A stretch of 64,000 nt of DNA from Ulota crispa (GCA_963920765.1 OY987242.1:9450789-9514788), one strand, 5' to 3'. Shown: positions 34,150 through 46,687, counted from the stretch's first letter. Program-made: numbers and translations. The notes: generated by a model not told the origin, from the sequence alone.

Positions 34150-34397
34150 TCACCCCTAAACACCTTGCTAGTCACTGTGATTGCCTCTCTACAATGCTTG
34201 CCCCTAGGACTGCCATTTTACAATGCTTGGTAAGTGCCCACTCATTATAATAATGTTTCTAAAAGTTGAAAAAGTTAATAGTGCATGTTGACCTCATGAA
34301 AATTACAAGAAGAGCAATATGGGACCTAACATTGTGGCTCTAAATTTTCTCACAATTTGAATTACCTTAAAATATGTATGCATTTGATGAGGTATTT
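34150..34397. mobile_element. Truncated TTAA-type MITE, CCCTTAAATGTCAAG subfamily, copy 3
   Basis: CCCCTAAACACCTTGCTAGT followed by interior words shared with 8398-8775 and 16 kb (GACCTCATGAAAATTACAAG, GGGACCTAACATTGTGG, CACAATTTGAATTACC). It stops abruptly where the next TTAA element begins, so it was probably interrupted by it. Confidence 0.6.
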
Positions 34398-34615
34398 TAA
34401 CCCCCAAAGGACCAAGGAGCCCAATTTAGGCTTTATGAGAGCTTGGGCAGGCTCTATTGACTTCATAATTTGGGATTTTTTCATGAAATTTTTAGGATGG
34501 ATGCTACTCATCATAATCTACATGAATAGCTTTATTTCTTGTCATTCCAATAAGTAAAGCAAAAGTTGTAAGGTTTTTTCAATTTCAATGTCAAACCGGG
34601 CAGCAAAATATATAC

Positions 34616-34696
<81 letters not shown>

Positions 34697-35367
34697 CTTT
34701 ATAGATTGATACTTGCTCAAAAAACATTGAACCACTCAATTCCAAATAATGAGGTAAGAATAAAAAGGGGTTTTATTTTGTGGGCAATGAAGGTAGGAAG
34801 AGGGTAGAAAAAACATATGAAGCTATCTTTTACTCTCAATTTTGAAAATTTTCAAATGAAAATGAAAATAAAAGTTACTAATTATCTATTAGAGCATTCT
34901 CACTATTCGGATTAGCAATTTTCAAATTCTTCCAAAACTTATTAGCATATTAGTTATATCTTTCATTCATGAATACCTTCCACTTTACAATTTTTGTAAA
35001 ATTGAATCCAAAATATTTTTTGGTTAAACTTTTTTATATATGCTTTCAACCCATTTTCCAACATATTGCCAAAATTGCACAAGAAATACAACATACGGGT
35101 TTTTCTCTAAAAAGTTTGAAAAACAAACTTCAACTTCTGGAAGGGCTAGAAAAGCCTACATTTTGAAGTTTAGGCTCATTGATCTTGCAATTGGTGGTTG
35201 TGTTCATTCTAAAAATTTTGGCATAATGCACTTGTGCAAGTCAACCAAAGGATCCTACGGTTGGATTTGTTAAAAGTAAATTTCAATGAAGATTTTGACC
35301 TTGGTTTGGGGACTAGTACTTTGAACCAATTTTGGGCCTCTAAACACAAAAGAATTTTAGGGGTTAA
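34397..35367. mobile_element. TTAA-flanked element containing an AT microsatellite
   Basis: The left end is TTAA-CCCCCAAAGGACC and the right end is GAATTTTAGGGG-TTAA. Inverted similarity is limited to about 8 bp, so the pairing is tentative. It interrupts the MITE at 34150. The AT repeat at 34609-34691 lies inside. Confidence 0.4.
34609..34691. repeat. AT dinucleotide microsatellite
   Basis: About 83 bp of nearly pure TA/AT dinucleotides with two ATAC interruptions near the left end. Likely variable in length between individuals. Confidence 0.95.
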
Positions 35368-35467
35368 AACAAGAAAACTCATATTAAAAAGATGGCTTCT
35401 TTTTGGTTCTACAGAGTGTTTTTTCGATGACGAGGGAGATGAAAAACATGCTTGTAGACATTTCAAG

Positions 35468-36406
35468 TTAACCCCTAAAGGATTGAGCCATTTTTTTAGC
35501 GAAATCACTCAAAACTGCCACTTTTGGGGGGGTCAATAAGAACGTAATTTTTTTTGAAAATTTGGGAAATCCAATCGTAGGATCTTGCCCTAGACTGGAT
35601 TAGGTACTTTTGGAAAAAAATCAGATCATTCCAGATGGACATGAGTGGGATGTTTACATCTAAAGTGAAAAGAAAAGATTCTTTTCATGCTACCCCAAAA
35701 TTTCAGAAGCTTTTGACCATTCTTACATGAAAATAATTGCTCTATGCAACTTTGCACTTTATTTTCCACATGTGGGAGATCAAGTTAGCTATGTGTGGGA
35801 GAATTTTCAAATCAATTGGAACTACACAGCACATGGGAAAAATCAATAAGTAAAAACAAGTAGAGAATGTGTCAAAACACTAAATTGTAAAGACTTTAAT
35901 TATGGAAATGAAAAATGAAAATCCCAACAGTGATAATGTTGTGATAAACAACCTACTTCCTTTGGTTTAATTTATTTTTCCAAAATAATGAAAATTGAGT
36001 AAAATAAAGAACTTCAAAGTTTATTTTAGAGTAGAGATTCCATAATTGCCCGCAAACAAAAACTCCTCATAACTTTCATCTCATTGATTGAAATTGAATG
36101 ATTCAAAACTTCTCACCTATTAAAAAAAATCTAAAGAACCAATTTCAAATTTTGATTTTTAAAAATTAAATTTTTAAAGAAGTTTTTGGGCTACCCAGGC
36201 GGGCAGTCCTCCCCAACTCTTCAAAAATTCTTGCGTAACTTCTTCAATAATTATTGGAATGAGGAAAAAATTAGATGCCCACGTAGATCTTTGAATTCCC
36301 CACCTTCAATAAAAGTTTCAGAAAATCACACAAAGTAGCTTATCCAAAGGTACATGCCTGAACTTCCACCTGTCCCTCGAAGGGACAATAGTCCTTTAGG
36401 GGTTAA
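35468..36406. mobile_element. 939-bp TTAA element, CCCCTAAAGGACC subfamily
   Basis: The left end is TTAA-CCCCTAAAGGATTGAGCC and the right end is GTCCTTTAGGGG-TTAA. It aligns end to end, in opposite orientation, with 46688-47623. Shared words include CATCTCATTGATTG, CCCACATGTGGGA-like and the GGGCATG/CATGCC word near the GTCCC end. Confidence 0.75.
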
Positions 36407-37860
36407 TAAATGAAGAATTTTCATGCAAACACAACATTGAGTAGCCTGAAGAGAGGTTGCCTTTCCCTCTCTTCAAGTATCATCCATAAACTTCATCATG
36501 ACACACGCACAATTTTCTTTTTCTTTTTTTTAAAATTTTTTTCTGACATGGCTGACCCCACATTGACATATGTGCACTAAATTGAGCCTCTCTTTCATAA
36601 ACTTTTTGACAAACTTAGCCATATGTCCTCTTAGCTACTGATGGATGTGAAATATTCTACACTCTTTCATGCAACAAGATGAAAGAGTGAAATATTCCAC
36701 ACTCTTCATCTGGATGGAGGGCAGGCATAATGAGCGCTACTGAATGTTATGAAGAGAGATCTATAAATCTTGAGTACTTTAGTATGCAGAAAAGACAAAT
36801 TTGCCTATAATAGGAGGCTCACAGCTCACCACGCATTTTGGAGGAGGCAGTTTTTCTGGTTGAGAGCAGGATTTATCTTTTTCAGATAGTTTGGGCAGTG
36901 CATGAAGTGATGCCAGCTAAAGTCACGATGCTATTGTCATCCAGCATATAGATGGAAACCCATTTCTTTTCATTAAAAATAGGCCACCTACATCCAAATA
37001 TAGCGATACTCGAAGGAAATCAACCGGTCAAACTCAAATATTTCTCAGACCAGCCAAGTTTTGCAAGGCTGGGCCACAAAGGCTAAAATTAGTGTTTCAA
37101 ACTAGCAGTTTGTAGAAAACAAGTGGCAGATATTACATGTTTATGAAAAAGTAGGTTCTTTGACTTTTGAGGGCTCATTTTTCTAGTCTATTCAAAACTG
37201 TCCGTTTTGAGAGTTCCCAAATTAGCATCTCAAGCCTCTTACCCTAGAATGGTGAAGAGGTTAATATCTTTAGGTGAACAGTAGATGAAAACTTGAAAAA
37301 GTAACTGTCCGTCTCCCAATTTTCAAAAAATACAAGATACTTGTTCATCCGTTTCAAATTGCCGATTTTGGGCCTGTGTGGCACCGGCAGCAAGCACGTG
37401 AGCGTACAAGATCTAGAGAAAAGACGCCCTGGTGACTGTGGTGAGAGCATCTCCACCGCGGACGCAAGCACACACGCAACCGTGACTGGTGCGGGAGCAA
37501 GCAATGCTACTTCTCTCTGTGCACGCTAGAGTTCCGGATTGTCACGTCCACGCAATAGCTAACGTGGAAGACTATTTCCTTTCATTTTGCGTAGGGGTTT
37601 GCCAAATGTTTGCGCCTCATTGGTTGCCTAATGATTGCCAGGTGGTAATGAGTGAGCTGATTTGTGCGTGTTAGCTGAAAAGACGGGACGAAACGCTCTC
37701 GAAAAATTAAAAATTGCAATTTGCAATAACAATTGCAAGCAATTTTAGTTTATATTGCAAAATTTTGATAGCTTGCTTTGGGATGTTGACTAGGACAACA
37801 ATGTCTTCATTGGTGCATTTCAATGTAGATTACAAAATAATGTCAAACTTATTTTTGAAT
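36407..37860. other. Intergenic DNA, mixed composition, no gene recognised
   Basis: It contains a lone MITE-type end (GAGCATCTCCACCG near 37445) followed by a GC-richer stretch to about 37690, perhaps a solo fragment of that family. Duplicated CACTCTT(C/T)CATC words lie near 36660-36710. No gene was recognised. Confidence 0.45.
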
Positions 37861-38316
37861 GGGGATTGATATGTCTACCACACTCTTTCAACTCTTCTAC
37901 CACACCCTTGGGGTAAATTTTAGATTTCTACCATCAAATTGTTGAATTTGAGAATTTGGAATTCAAATCTGGACTTAGAGACCTTGATTTTGTTTAGAAC
38001 CATAAAAAAAGTTGTAATTGAACAACACCCAATGAAAAAGCTTAGCTTGGGGGAAAATCATTACTTTTACTTTTGTTTATAAAAAAAGATAAGCTTTTTC
38101 ATTAGGTATTGTTTGATTAGAACAATTTTATGTTTCTAAACTAAATCATGGTCTCTGAGTCCAAATCTAAATTCCAAATTTTCAAATTCAGCTTTTTGAT
38201 GATAGAAATCTAAAGTTTACCCCAAGGGTGTGGTAGAATAGCTGAAAGGGTGTGGTAGAATAGCTGAAAGGGTGTGGTAGAATAGCTGAAAGGGTGTGGT
38301 AGACATATCAATCCCT
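37861..38316. mobile_element. Foldback element, GGGATTGATATGTCTACCAC ends, with a 22-bp tandem repeat
   Basis: The ends GGGATTGATATGTCTACCAC and GTGGTAGACATATCAATCCC are perfect inverted repeats. The interior arms are also inverted (AGACCTTGATTTTGTTTAG against CTAAATCATGGTCTCTGAG), as in the related 16599-17001. Near the right end a 22-bp unit, AGGGTGTGGTAGAATAGCTG plus AA, is repeated at 38225, 38247 and 38269 with a partial fourth at 38291. The repeat comes from expansion of the terminal sequence. Confidence 0.8.
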
Positions 38317-40860
38317 TTTTGAATTTGCCAAATCTAATGACATCATCTACAACCATTATTTAAGTTGTGCATTGCAAAATTTGATTATATAAAGTTGACC
38401 AATGCAATGCTCAATAATAAAACCACATCCAACAAAATTTACTATACTACTGCAACATGGACCATTCAATGTATCAATGCTTGAGCCAATACAAGTCAAT
38501 TCTTCAAGGATTACAATACTTCCTCAAAAGAAGAAATCACTGTCAAAAATAAATTTTACGTTTGTATTGTCATTAGTGTGGTGGAAAAAACAATCAAGTT
38601 GGCAATTGTCTGGTGAAGGTTTATATTCTAGAAGTTAACCACATAATTATAGGTACACCTCAATAAATATAGCATTGGGAAATAAAGTTGTTGACTCAAA
38701 AGGCAAACATGCCTAGCTTAGAGTTGTCATTTTGGACACATAGATCTAGCTTGACATTGCACTAAATATTTGACATTAAATGTTGAGTTTGAGTGTCAAA
38801 ATGTTAAACAAATCTTGCAACAAAAAAAAACTTATTTATCATTTTGAAATTTTCTTTACATCACAAAGTAGAAAGGATTGTCTATTGTGGCTTCCTACAT
38901 TTGATGACGTGGAAAGCTCCTCCAAGTCAATTAGGGCAATCACAAACACAAGGACAATTGCATGTATAAGGACAAATGTAAGTATTGAGGCAATTATGGG
39001 TATGCACATATGGCCACATGGCAACTTGGAGTGCATGTTGAAAGAGTGACCTTGAATTGTATTGACGGAACAAATTTGTATATGGGTAATGAGTTGGAGC
39101 CCTGGAGGCAACTTTGGATACCATTTGAGGCAATTTATGATACAAGTTGAAGCATCTTAGAAGTGCACTTGCATATTTTTTGAAATCAATTTTGTTTTTA
39201 GGAAGTGCTTGTTGTTTTAAGACAATAATAGTTTCAAAAAGACATAGTGGTTTAGAAGAATGGATATTGGTCAAAAGTTCATGTGAGTGCTCAAAAGAGA
39301 CAATAAGAATTTTTGAGAGGACAAATATGGATTTGAGTTCTCTTAAGGCAAATGATAGACTTGGCTTTTTGTATAGCAATTTAAGGGTTAAATTGTTAAA
39401 AGGCACTAGCTTGTTTCAATTTGCACTTCACTAAAGAGGCCTGTGCATTTGTGATATGAGTTTTATTAAACAATGTTTTTTTAGGTTTGTGAAGAGTAAC
39501 CGGATTTGAATTTAGGAAAGGTAACAAATGATACAAAAGAGCAATTGCGGGTTTGAAAAGGACAGGATGTAAGTCCAAAAAAGCCAAAAGATGATTGGTG
39601 CTCAAAAGGAGGATAGAGATGCCTCAAATGGAGGCATGGTTATTTTTGAAATGAGTGTTTACTAGAAATGTTGATACTTTACATGATGGATGCTAATTGC
39701 TCAAACAAGGTGCACATAAGTTGTAATTTGAAGTAAGTTTCTCAGATAATTATATTCAATAAATTACAACAAGATGTCACATGTTTGAGAGTCCAAGTGC
39801 ATATGCAATAAAAATTTGTGAACTGCAAGTCAACAAAAAAATGAATAAACTTTGTAATAATTTGAAACCACATTTTTTGGAAAAGTAAAAAAGAAAAAGA
39901 TTGATAGCCTTTCGAGGAATTAGTTTTTTTAAGGTACTCAAGATATGCATATCTAATACAATAATTTGTCATTGATGTACTTATGGATGGAGTTTATATT
40001 AAATGAGACTTGAAATATTTGATCTTACGTGAATTTTTTGGAGATATATTTAATATCCATTTGAAAGTATAGTGCATGACACTTATAACTAACAACTATT
40101 GGTCAAACAAGAAATATTAAGGCACAATACATATATTCATTAGCTCAAAAGTAATTCCACCACCAAGTGGGATAAATCCTAAGCTTCATCTTGGTGGATT
40201 TCAATTTCTGATAACTTCTTTTTTGACAAAGTCTGAGGCTAACCACTTGCATTGAGAGTTGTTGGTTATAAATGTCATGCAGTGTATGTAAGTAATGTAT
40301 CTCAGTACCAACTATTCTAAAATATCCAATGACAGATAATACTAACAAAGCAACTAATTAGTTTTCAAGCTTTCAAAGACTTGGATATTGGCCACATCGG
40401 ATGACCAATTTTGAAATTCACGCACTAAATTATCCTTGATCAATTGCATCTATTCCTATATCTCATTTGAATGAAGATTCTAGTTATCAAGTAATTGATT
40501 TAAGTAAAGATTCTAGTTTGTAGGGATGCAATTGGTCTAATACCGGAGTGGGGTAGGATGCACACCATTCAATCATCAACACTCCGTTTTTAGCAACGGA
40601 GAAAAAACTCATGACAAAAAAGGGGATGCTATGATTTTGATATCATAAACTGCACATTAATTGCAAAGCTCCAATGATAAATTTGATCAAACATATGGGT
40701 TCATGAGGATACAATTTTCCAGTTACAGTCCTGGAGGGGCAACAATGCAGGCAATAATAAAAACAATCACTTCCAAGGAGTGAAATCGAAACCACACGGT
40801 GAAGATTAGAGCACGAGATGATTACGGTAACTCTAACACCGGTATGCTGATTCAGTATAG
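38317..40860. other. AT-rich intergenic DNA, no gene recognised
   Basis: The longest frames here (38927-39406 minus, 39147-39434 plus) overlap on opposite strands and carry no motif, so neither is supported as a gene. AT-rich, possibly old transposon sequence. Confidence 0.45.
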
Positions 40861-40940
40861 ATTTACCCATAGATGGCCAAGGAACCAAATTTTGGTGTTC
40901 TGCAGACAAAAAATTGATGCCTAGAGCATTTAGGGGAAAA
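40861..40940. mobile_element. Decayed short TTAA-type element
   Basis: About 80 bp with ends TTTACCCATAGATGGCCAAGG and GCCTAGAGCATTTAGGGGAA and a central ACCAAATTTTGGT palindrome. It resembles the 79-bp element at 10391-10469 and the ends of 19754-20683 but is more degraded, with TTAA lost on both sides. Confidence 0.45.
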
Positions 40941-41335
40941 GCCGCTACGCTACAAGAAACAACGAAAAAACCCACAAAAAGTACAACATCTGAAATAAAA
41001 GTCATTCCTGAACAGAATAAAGCTGTGCAAACGCTGAAATTCGATGCTCGTTAATGTAAGATCTGAATGCAGCAATGGAAGACCACGGCCAACCAACCAA
41101 ATTAGAGCTACCACATCTCCTGCATTACCCGCCAGCTGCCTCAAATTTATGGAAAAGATCTGAACTACTTCATCAGATGTCGGTTGTAGTAGACACCGAC
41201 CTCTTCTGAGATCCACCTCCTCACACAATCCATCTTCACATACCAAGGACGTAAGAGAAACCCAGATCATGAGCCATCATGCCATCCTATCCCATGGCCG
41301 CGAGAACTCAGTCAAGTCAGTACACCCTCTCAAAA

Positions 41336-44300
41336 TTAGAGAAGGTCAAAAAAGTACTCCAACCCTTGACCTATTTCCCAAATCGAAATCCCTGAGCCCA
41401 CACGCTTGGCTGTATCCAGTCTAGCCGACACCGAACTTAAAGTCGGATAGAACACCACATGCTTTGCGTCTTCGCCATCGTACACGAAGTAGTGCTCTTC
41501 GAATCTTTCATCCCACATAATATTCGGCTTGTGCTTTTCCAGCAAACCAACATACTGCTGACCAATTATAGAACCTCCACCTGTTCCCACGCAAGCAAGT
41601 GCGGGTTCAAACACTCCGTTGCACCATATACTGTCAACCGGTTCAAGCAAGGTCACTACTTCCCTCCCACAAAAAAAGGGACCCTACTAGACAAGGGTGG
41701 CCATAACTGCTCCCAAAGAACACAAGGAAGGGACACTCCAACCTCTGAAAGGGTGTCACACAAGGTCTCACAGAATATCCCTACGTCATATCCTACAATG
41801 CTTTCTGATGCTGCAACAGATACAAGACAGCATCCTCAACTAACCAGCTTCGGGAAAACCAAAATGACTTCAGCTGCGTACCTTGAGGGAGCGTGTAATC
41901 GTTGCCATAAAAATTCAACCCCAACAGAACCTCCGGAGCAGCAGCGTCGCTGTTCTTGTACGTTGCTCGAAGGCTTTGCAACGTACTCTCCACCCAGGGA
42001 GCCGGAGCATTTGGACCGGGACGACCGGGTCCGGAGAAATCATACGTCATCACCGACAGCCCATCGATGGCGTTCCCCAGCACCGCCATATCCGCGCTGC
42101 TGAAAGATCGCACATCCTTCGTGGGGTCGGTTGGCGGAGGTATCACTAAATGCAGCTGCATCTTGCGTTCGTCACTCCCTGCATCTGATGCCTTCATGGA
42201 GTGCAGCGTCGTGCCAAGGTCATGCACAAATTCCAGAGCCTGCGACACCAAACATCACAGCATTTCATTCCTGGGTACCGCATCAGGAAAGAAACATGTC
42301 ATACGTTCGTCATGCGGGCAATAGTATGCAGTACAAAAACCACCGAGCAATCTGCCCATGCACTGGACTACTCCGAACAGGTGACCGAATCAAAACCGCA
42401 CGCAAACACTCGTCAGAACAACAGCAAAAGCAGGTAGAGACTACAAACGGTTTGACGTTGTAAATGATTTCGCTGGAGACTAACCCTCTGACGCAAATTC
42501 GGTTTGTCCAGGACGTTGTAGGCTGCCCACGCCGTCCACGCTTCCAGCACGATTCCGTCGTATTCCATGTCCCTGTACCAACCCCATCAGATGCTCTTCC
42601 ACATGCACTCATGTAAACATCGAGCCACCGTTGACGCCTCCCAGTTCAACTGGAAGAAAACAAAAATAAACCTTCCATTTTGAATTTAGATGTTTTGGTC
42701 GCACTGGCAACGTACTTGCACTCGTTGGCGATCACGTCGATTGCCTGTCGTTGTTTTGCTGGATCCACCAGCATGTCCAGAGGCCAGCCTTCCAGCACCA
42801 CGCGAGGTACTATCTGTTACCAAATTCACACTGGAGCCAACCTCTTATCGTAAAGCCACAGAATATTGGTAAAATGAACACACCGAAAGCCTGGACGATC
42901 AACATAATCAACAAGATTCAAGCACCACAATCCAAGTATTACGCAGGTCACGACAAACAGAGAGTGAGCAAAATCAACTGCAGATTCTACCATGGGGTTA
43001 CGATCTTGCCGAACTTCGTCCATCCACTGCCTGTCCACGTCGTGCCTGCCGAGTAGCTCCAGTCCGACTTTCCCTCTGCACGGCAGCACCCACAAACATC
43101 TCGTCACGTGCCTACCCTGTTTGGATGTGAGCAATGTTTCACGGACGAGATAGCAATGCAGGATTTCAAAGCTCCGTGGTTTATACGAGAAGGATAAGAA
43201 CCCGTGATGCTATACCACTAGAGCGTTCGTTCCAGAAAACATGCATCAAGAAAGACTCAAGTGGACGAACGTGTCCCTCAAAGTGAAAGTCAAAGTGCTG
43301 AGTTTTTGTGTCTAAAATATTCACGCCTTCCGCTCAACTTTGCCCAATCAGACACCCAGAAAACATACACAGAAGCAAATGACCGCCATTTGCGTTGGCA
43401 TAGTGCCTGGTGAAGGCAACCATGACCACACTTACCACAAACAAACTCAACTCCAGAGTAGCTTATAGCCTGCACAACATTTTTGACAACAGTGTCCTGG
43501 CTTTATCGTTACCTAGTCCAAACAGCAGCCCCAGCACCCTCCTTCCAACCTAGAGGCAGACCAACCGAAAAACATGGTCAAACTGCGCCAGAGAGCGCAC
43601 CTTTTCAGCTGATACCAAACAGGCGAAACATGCGTAAATTTCGCCCGATATCTCTTCGCCATGTCGTAGCCCAGAGAGTTCCTGCCCGTTGAAGCCACCA
43701 TAATCACGATCGTTTCAGGAATGGGAGCAGAACATCAGACTCACAGCGTCAATGAATCCGACAACAGTAACCAATTCATTGAACCTGAGCATTCGACTAC
43801 CAGGCATCTTGAACGGTTCAAGTTCTTGATGGTCCTCCACATCGATTGACTACATTCAGAAGACGACGCACACAATTTCAGCATCCAACGAAAGCTACCC
43901 CTGAAAGGATTCTCCAGATCTCACCAAGGCGTGACATACACCAGCACCGAATTCACAAAGTGTCGATGTCCAGTATCCCTCCACGGCCTTCCATGTTCCT
44001 GCAAACATTTCACCCACAAACATCGAGGAATCAGCATCACAAGAACCATCACAATCTGCGTCCAACAAACTCAAATATCCAACACGCTCAACTCGCGCTC
44101 CACATTCTCTTAGAAATCTTGAAAAGGTCATTTAGGGATCATCTCGTGTCACATCTATTTGTTCAATAACCAACGCAAGCGGTATTCTTCAATGACTCTG
44201 GTTTATGAAATTCAGCCCCGGCTACATGAAATCTTCGCAGCACGATCAATCCAATTCGTCATCCAGAAGACAGATTCTTGCTCTTTTAGGGTTACCCTAC

Positions 44301-44813
44301 CTCCCCTCCACAAAAAGGACTGTTGAAAGCATGATTCATATGTGGACACGAAAACCGCTGAAATCCTCAGACAAAAGCCAGCGGTGCCATCCACAAACAG
44401 GGCAAAAGAGATGGATTGTGCGCTAGGATTACAGACATGGACCACTCGGACATGGACACTGTACGAACAGCGAGTAATGCTGCAAACCCTGGAGAAGTGC
44501 TTACAGCCACGATTGAGTCCCAGGTGCTATTCTGTGTGACCAGGCCCCGCTCTCGCACCGAAGCATCGGCCGTTCGCTGCCCGACCTCGGACGGCTGCAT
44601 TGGAGGAGGCGACGCCGGCTGCTGCCAGAGAACCAGTCCACAGAGGACGGCCAAGAGGAGCAGAAACGCGAACAACAGGACCAGCGGCTCCCATTCCTCC
44701 ATTTTGTACTTCCGCTTCCTGGCAAGCAGCCTTGGATTCCCCGCATTGTGCTCTGTCACCCCACCGCTGCCTCCTCGCTGCTGCTGCCGTCTCCTCCGCC
44801 CCGCATTCAGCAT
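41336..44813 (-). CDS. CHID1-like GH18 (chitinase-domain) protein with N-terminal membrane anchor
   Basis: This is a homologue of chitinase domain-containing protein 1 (animal CHID1/stabilin-1-interacting lectin), which has plant orthologues of unclear role. Exons in transcript order: 44813-44505, 43998-43925, 43681-43601, 43075-42991, 42813-42716, 42572-42485, 42239-41882 and 41580-41336. GT-AG introns and matching phases give 445 codons plus TAA. A basic tail (about 1-40) precedes one hydrophobic segment (about 43-63), so it is probably a type II signal anchor with a lumenal domain. Family landmarks follow: [101 protein letters not shown] and [16 protein letters not shown] at the end. The DxxDxDxE chitinase motif reads DGIVLEAW, so the catalytic Glu position is Trp. 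As in CHID1, chitin hydrolysis is doubtful and glycan binding more likely. Confidence 0.92.
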
Positions 44814-45057
44814 CTCTGACTGATGGCTTCTCCAAATGGCCTGGCTCCACCTCCGATGGCAATCTGTATCTCTTCGAAACCCGCGCTGAGTTGGGAATTG
44901 GCAGGACGGTCCAGTGCAATTGATAGTCCGGAAGCAATCACTACATTCCTAGGATTCACTAAGCAGCATGCTATGCAGAAATTTTGAGAGTGATTCACAT
45001 TACGATTACGTACAAACATTCCATTGAAAGGAACTCAAAACACCGGCTGTATCAACA

Positions 45058-45216
45058 ATGGATCGCCTGCCCTTCGAAGGGACAGCGGCGATGGAGGTCG
45101 AATGGGCCGGAGCCCGTTTGGAGGCAGAGCAGATGCCAGCGGCGAAGAGGCGCCAGCGTCAGCATGGTCACCAGGGCGTCTTTCTCTGGGGATCTCCTCT
45201 GCTTTCGTGCCAGTGA
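45058..45216 (+). CDS. Small candidate ORF upstream of the CHID1-like gene
   Basis: A 52-codon GC-rich frame starts MDRLPFEGTAAMEVEW and contains AAKRRQRQHGHQG before TGA. It is divergent from the CHID1-like gene, about 245 bp from that gene's start codon, and ends about 140 bp before the foldback transposon at 45357. It could be a first exon whose gene was separated from it by insertions, a short upstream frame in a shared promoter, or chance. The product is not recognised. Confidence 0.25.
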   Translation: MDRLPFEGTAAMEVEWAGARLEAEQMPAAKRRQRQHGHQGVFLWGSPLLSCQ

Positions 45217-45356
45217 ACATCGCTCCGCTTTGTGTGAGGACCCAGTATCAATTCAACTCTGAACTGGCTCAATCCAGCGATTGGGTTAAAATGTGGATCT
45301 TGCCCTAAAAAAGAAGCCTTGGACTCAGGGTCCGGAAATATTTGACACCATATTTG

Positions 45357-46089
45357 GTAACCCCTAAAGGACCAAAGTCCCCTCGAGGGATTTTCGAGAT
45401 TTCGGGCATGTACTTCTGGCTATGGCTAAATTATTTTGTGTAATTTTTTGAAATGTTTATGGGAGATGGGGAATTCAAAGATTTGTGTGGGCATCTAATT
45501 TTTACCTCATTTTTACATTTATTGAAGAAATTAAAAATGAATTTATGAGAATTTTAGTTCGGCGGGCAGCCCAAAAACTTTTTTAAAATTTGCACTTTTA
45601 AGAAATAAAAATTTGAGGTTAGTTCTTTAGACTTGCATATATGTGGGAAGCTTTGAATCATTCAATTCTAATTGATGAGATGAAAGTTATGAGAAGTTTT
45701 AGTTTGCAGGTAGGTGTGGAGAATCTCAAAACAATGCCTACACACAAACTAAAACTTCTCATAACTTTCATCTCATCAATTAGAATTGAATGATTCAAAG
45801 CTTCCCACATATACGCAAGTCTAAAGAACTAACCTCAAATTTTTATTTTTTAAAAATGCAAATTTTAAAAAAGTTTTTGGGCTGCCCGCCGAACTAAAAT
45901 TCTCATAAATTCATTTTTAACTTCTTCAATAAATGTTGGAATGAGGTAAAAAATAGACGCTCACAAAGATCTTTGAATTCCCCATCTCCCATAAAAGTTT
46001 AAAAAAATCACACAAAGTAGTTTAGCCATAGGTACATGCCCAAAATCCCATTTGTCCCTGAAAAGGGGGCTTGGTCCTTTAGGGGTTAA
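45357..46089. mobile_element. 733-bp near-perfect foldback TTAA element
   Basis: It begins GTAA-CCCCTAAAGGACC (TTAA changed at one base) and ends GGTCCTTTAGGGG-TTAA. The left arm (45361-45714) and right arm (45737-46085) are inverted copies along their whole length with only scattered mismatches, around a loop of about 22 bp. Each arm matches the outer part of 46688-47623 and 35468-36406 (TGGGGAATTCAAAGAT, GCATCTAATTTTT, GATGAGATGAAAGTTATGAG). It therefore looks like two copies of one element end joined head to head. It sits about 540 bp upstream of the CHID1-like start codon. Confidence 0.88.
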
Positions 46090-46122
46090 AAGGGTACCAT
46101 TCTTACATATGGGAACTTTTGG

Positions 46123-46146
46123 TTTTTTTTTTTTTTTTTTTTTTTT
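46123..46146. repeat. Poly(T) tract
   Basis: A run of about 24 T bases directly after the foldback element. It could be a homopolymer expansion or the (reverse-complement) tail of a retroposed sequence; no retroposon body was identified. Confidence 0.8.
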
Positions 46147-46687
46147 GAGAACGCCATAATCATTGAACTGGGAATCCGTTAACTGTTTTCCAATGAAATA
46201 AGATATTAGTATATCATCCAAAAATATGCTCTTTTTGGACAAAAAATCTGAAATTTTGGACAAAAAGTCTAGAATTATGGATAGAAATTCTGAACTTGGG
46301 ATTTGGACCCAAGAATGGGCCTCTTCCCCCAAAACTATGGGAACTTTGGGAACACTTCCACAATACTTCCACATAGGCAATCTATAGCAGTATGACATGG
46401 CATTAGGGTGGCCACATCAGATGTCATTATTTAATTAATTTTTTTGGAAAATAAATGAAAAAATGAAAAAAATGAAAAAGAAAACTTTTTTTGGAATTTT
46501 TTTAATAGTTTTTTTGACGACCAGCAGTGGCTGGTTCCTAGCATTGGGGATATCCAAACTCACAACCCTTTCTTGGATTCAAATCCCTTGTAATGCATTA
46601 AGCAAGTTTCAAGTGACCTCTTTAATAAATTAAAGGGGACTCTTTGGATTTAGGTGAAAAACAAATGGGACCTATGGTTTTCCCTTT

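Noticed and set aside
38225-38310. Possible CRISPR-like array
   Set aside because: The 22-bp units are direct tandem repeats with no unique spacers, inside a plant transposon.
38927-39434. A 159-codon minus-strand frame and overlapping 95-codon plus-strand frame
   Set aside because: They overlap on opposite strands in AT-rich DNA, have no domain, promoter or splice context, and look like chance frames.
41459-42463. Plus-strand frames across the CHID1-like gene
   Set aside because: Antisense to well-supported exons 6 to 8 and without recognisable content.
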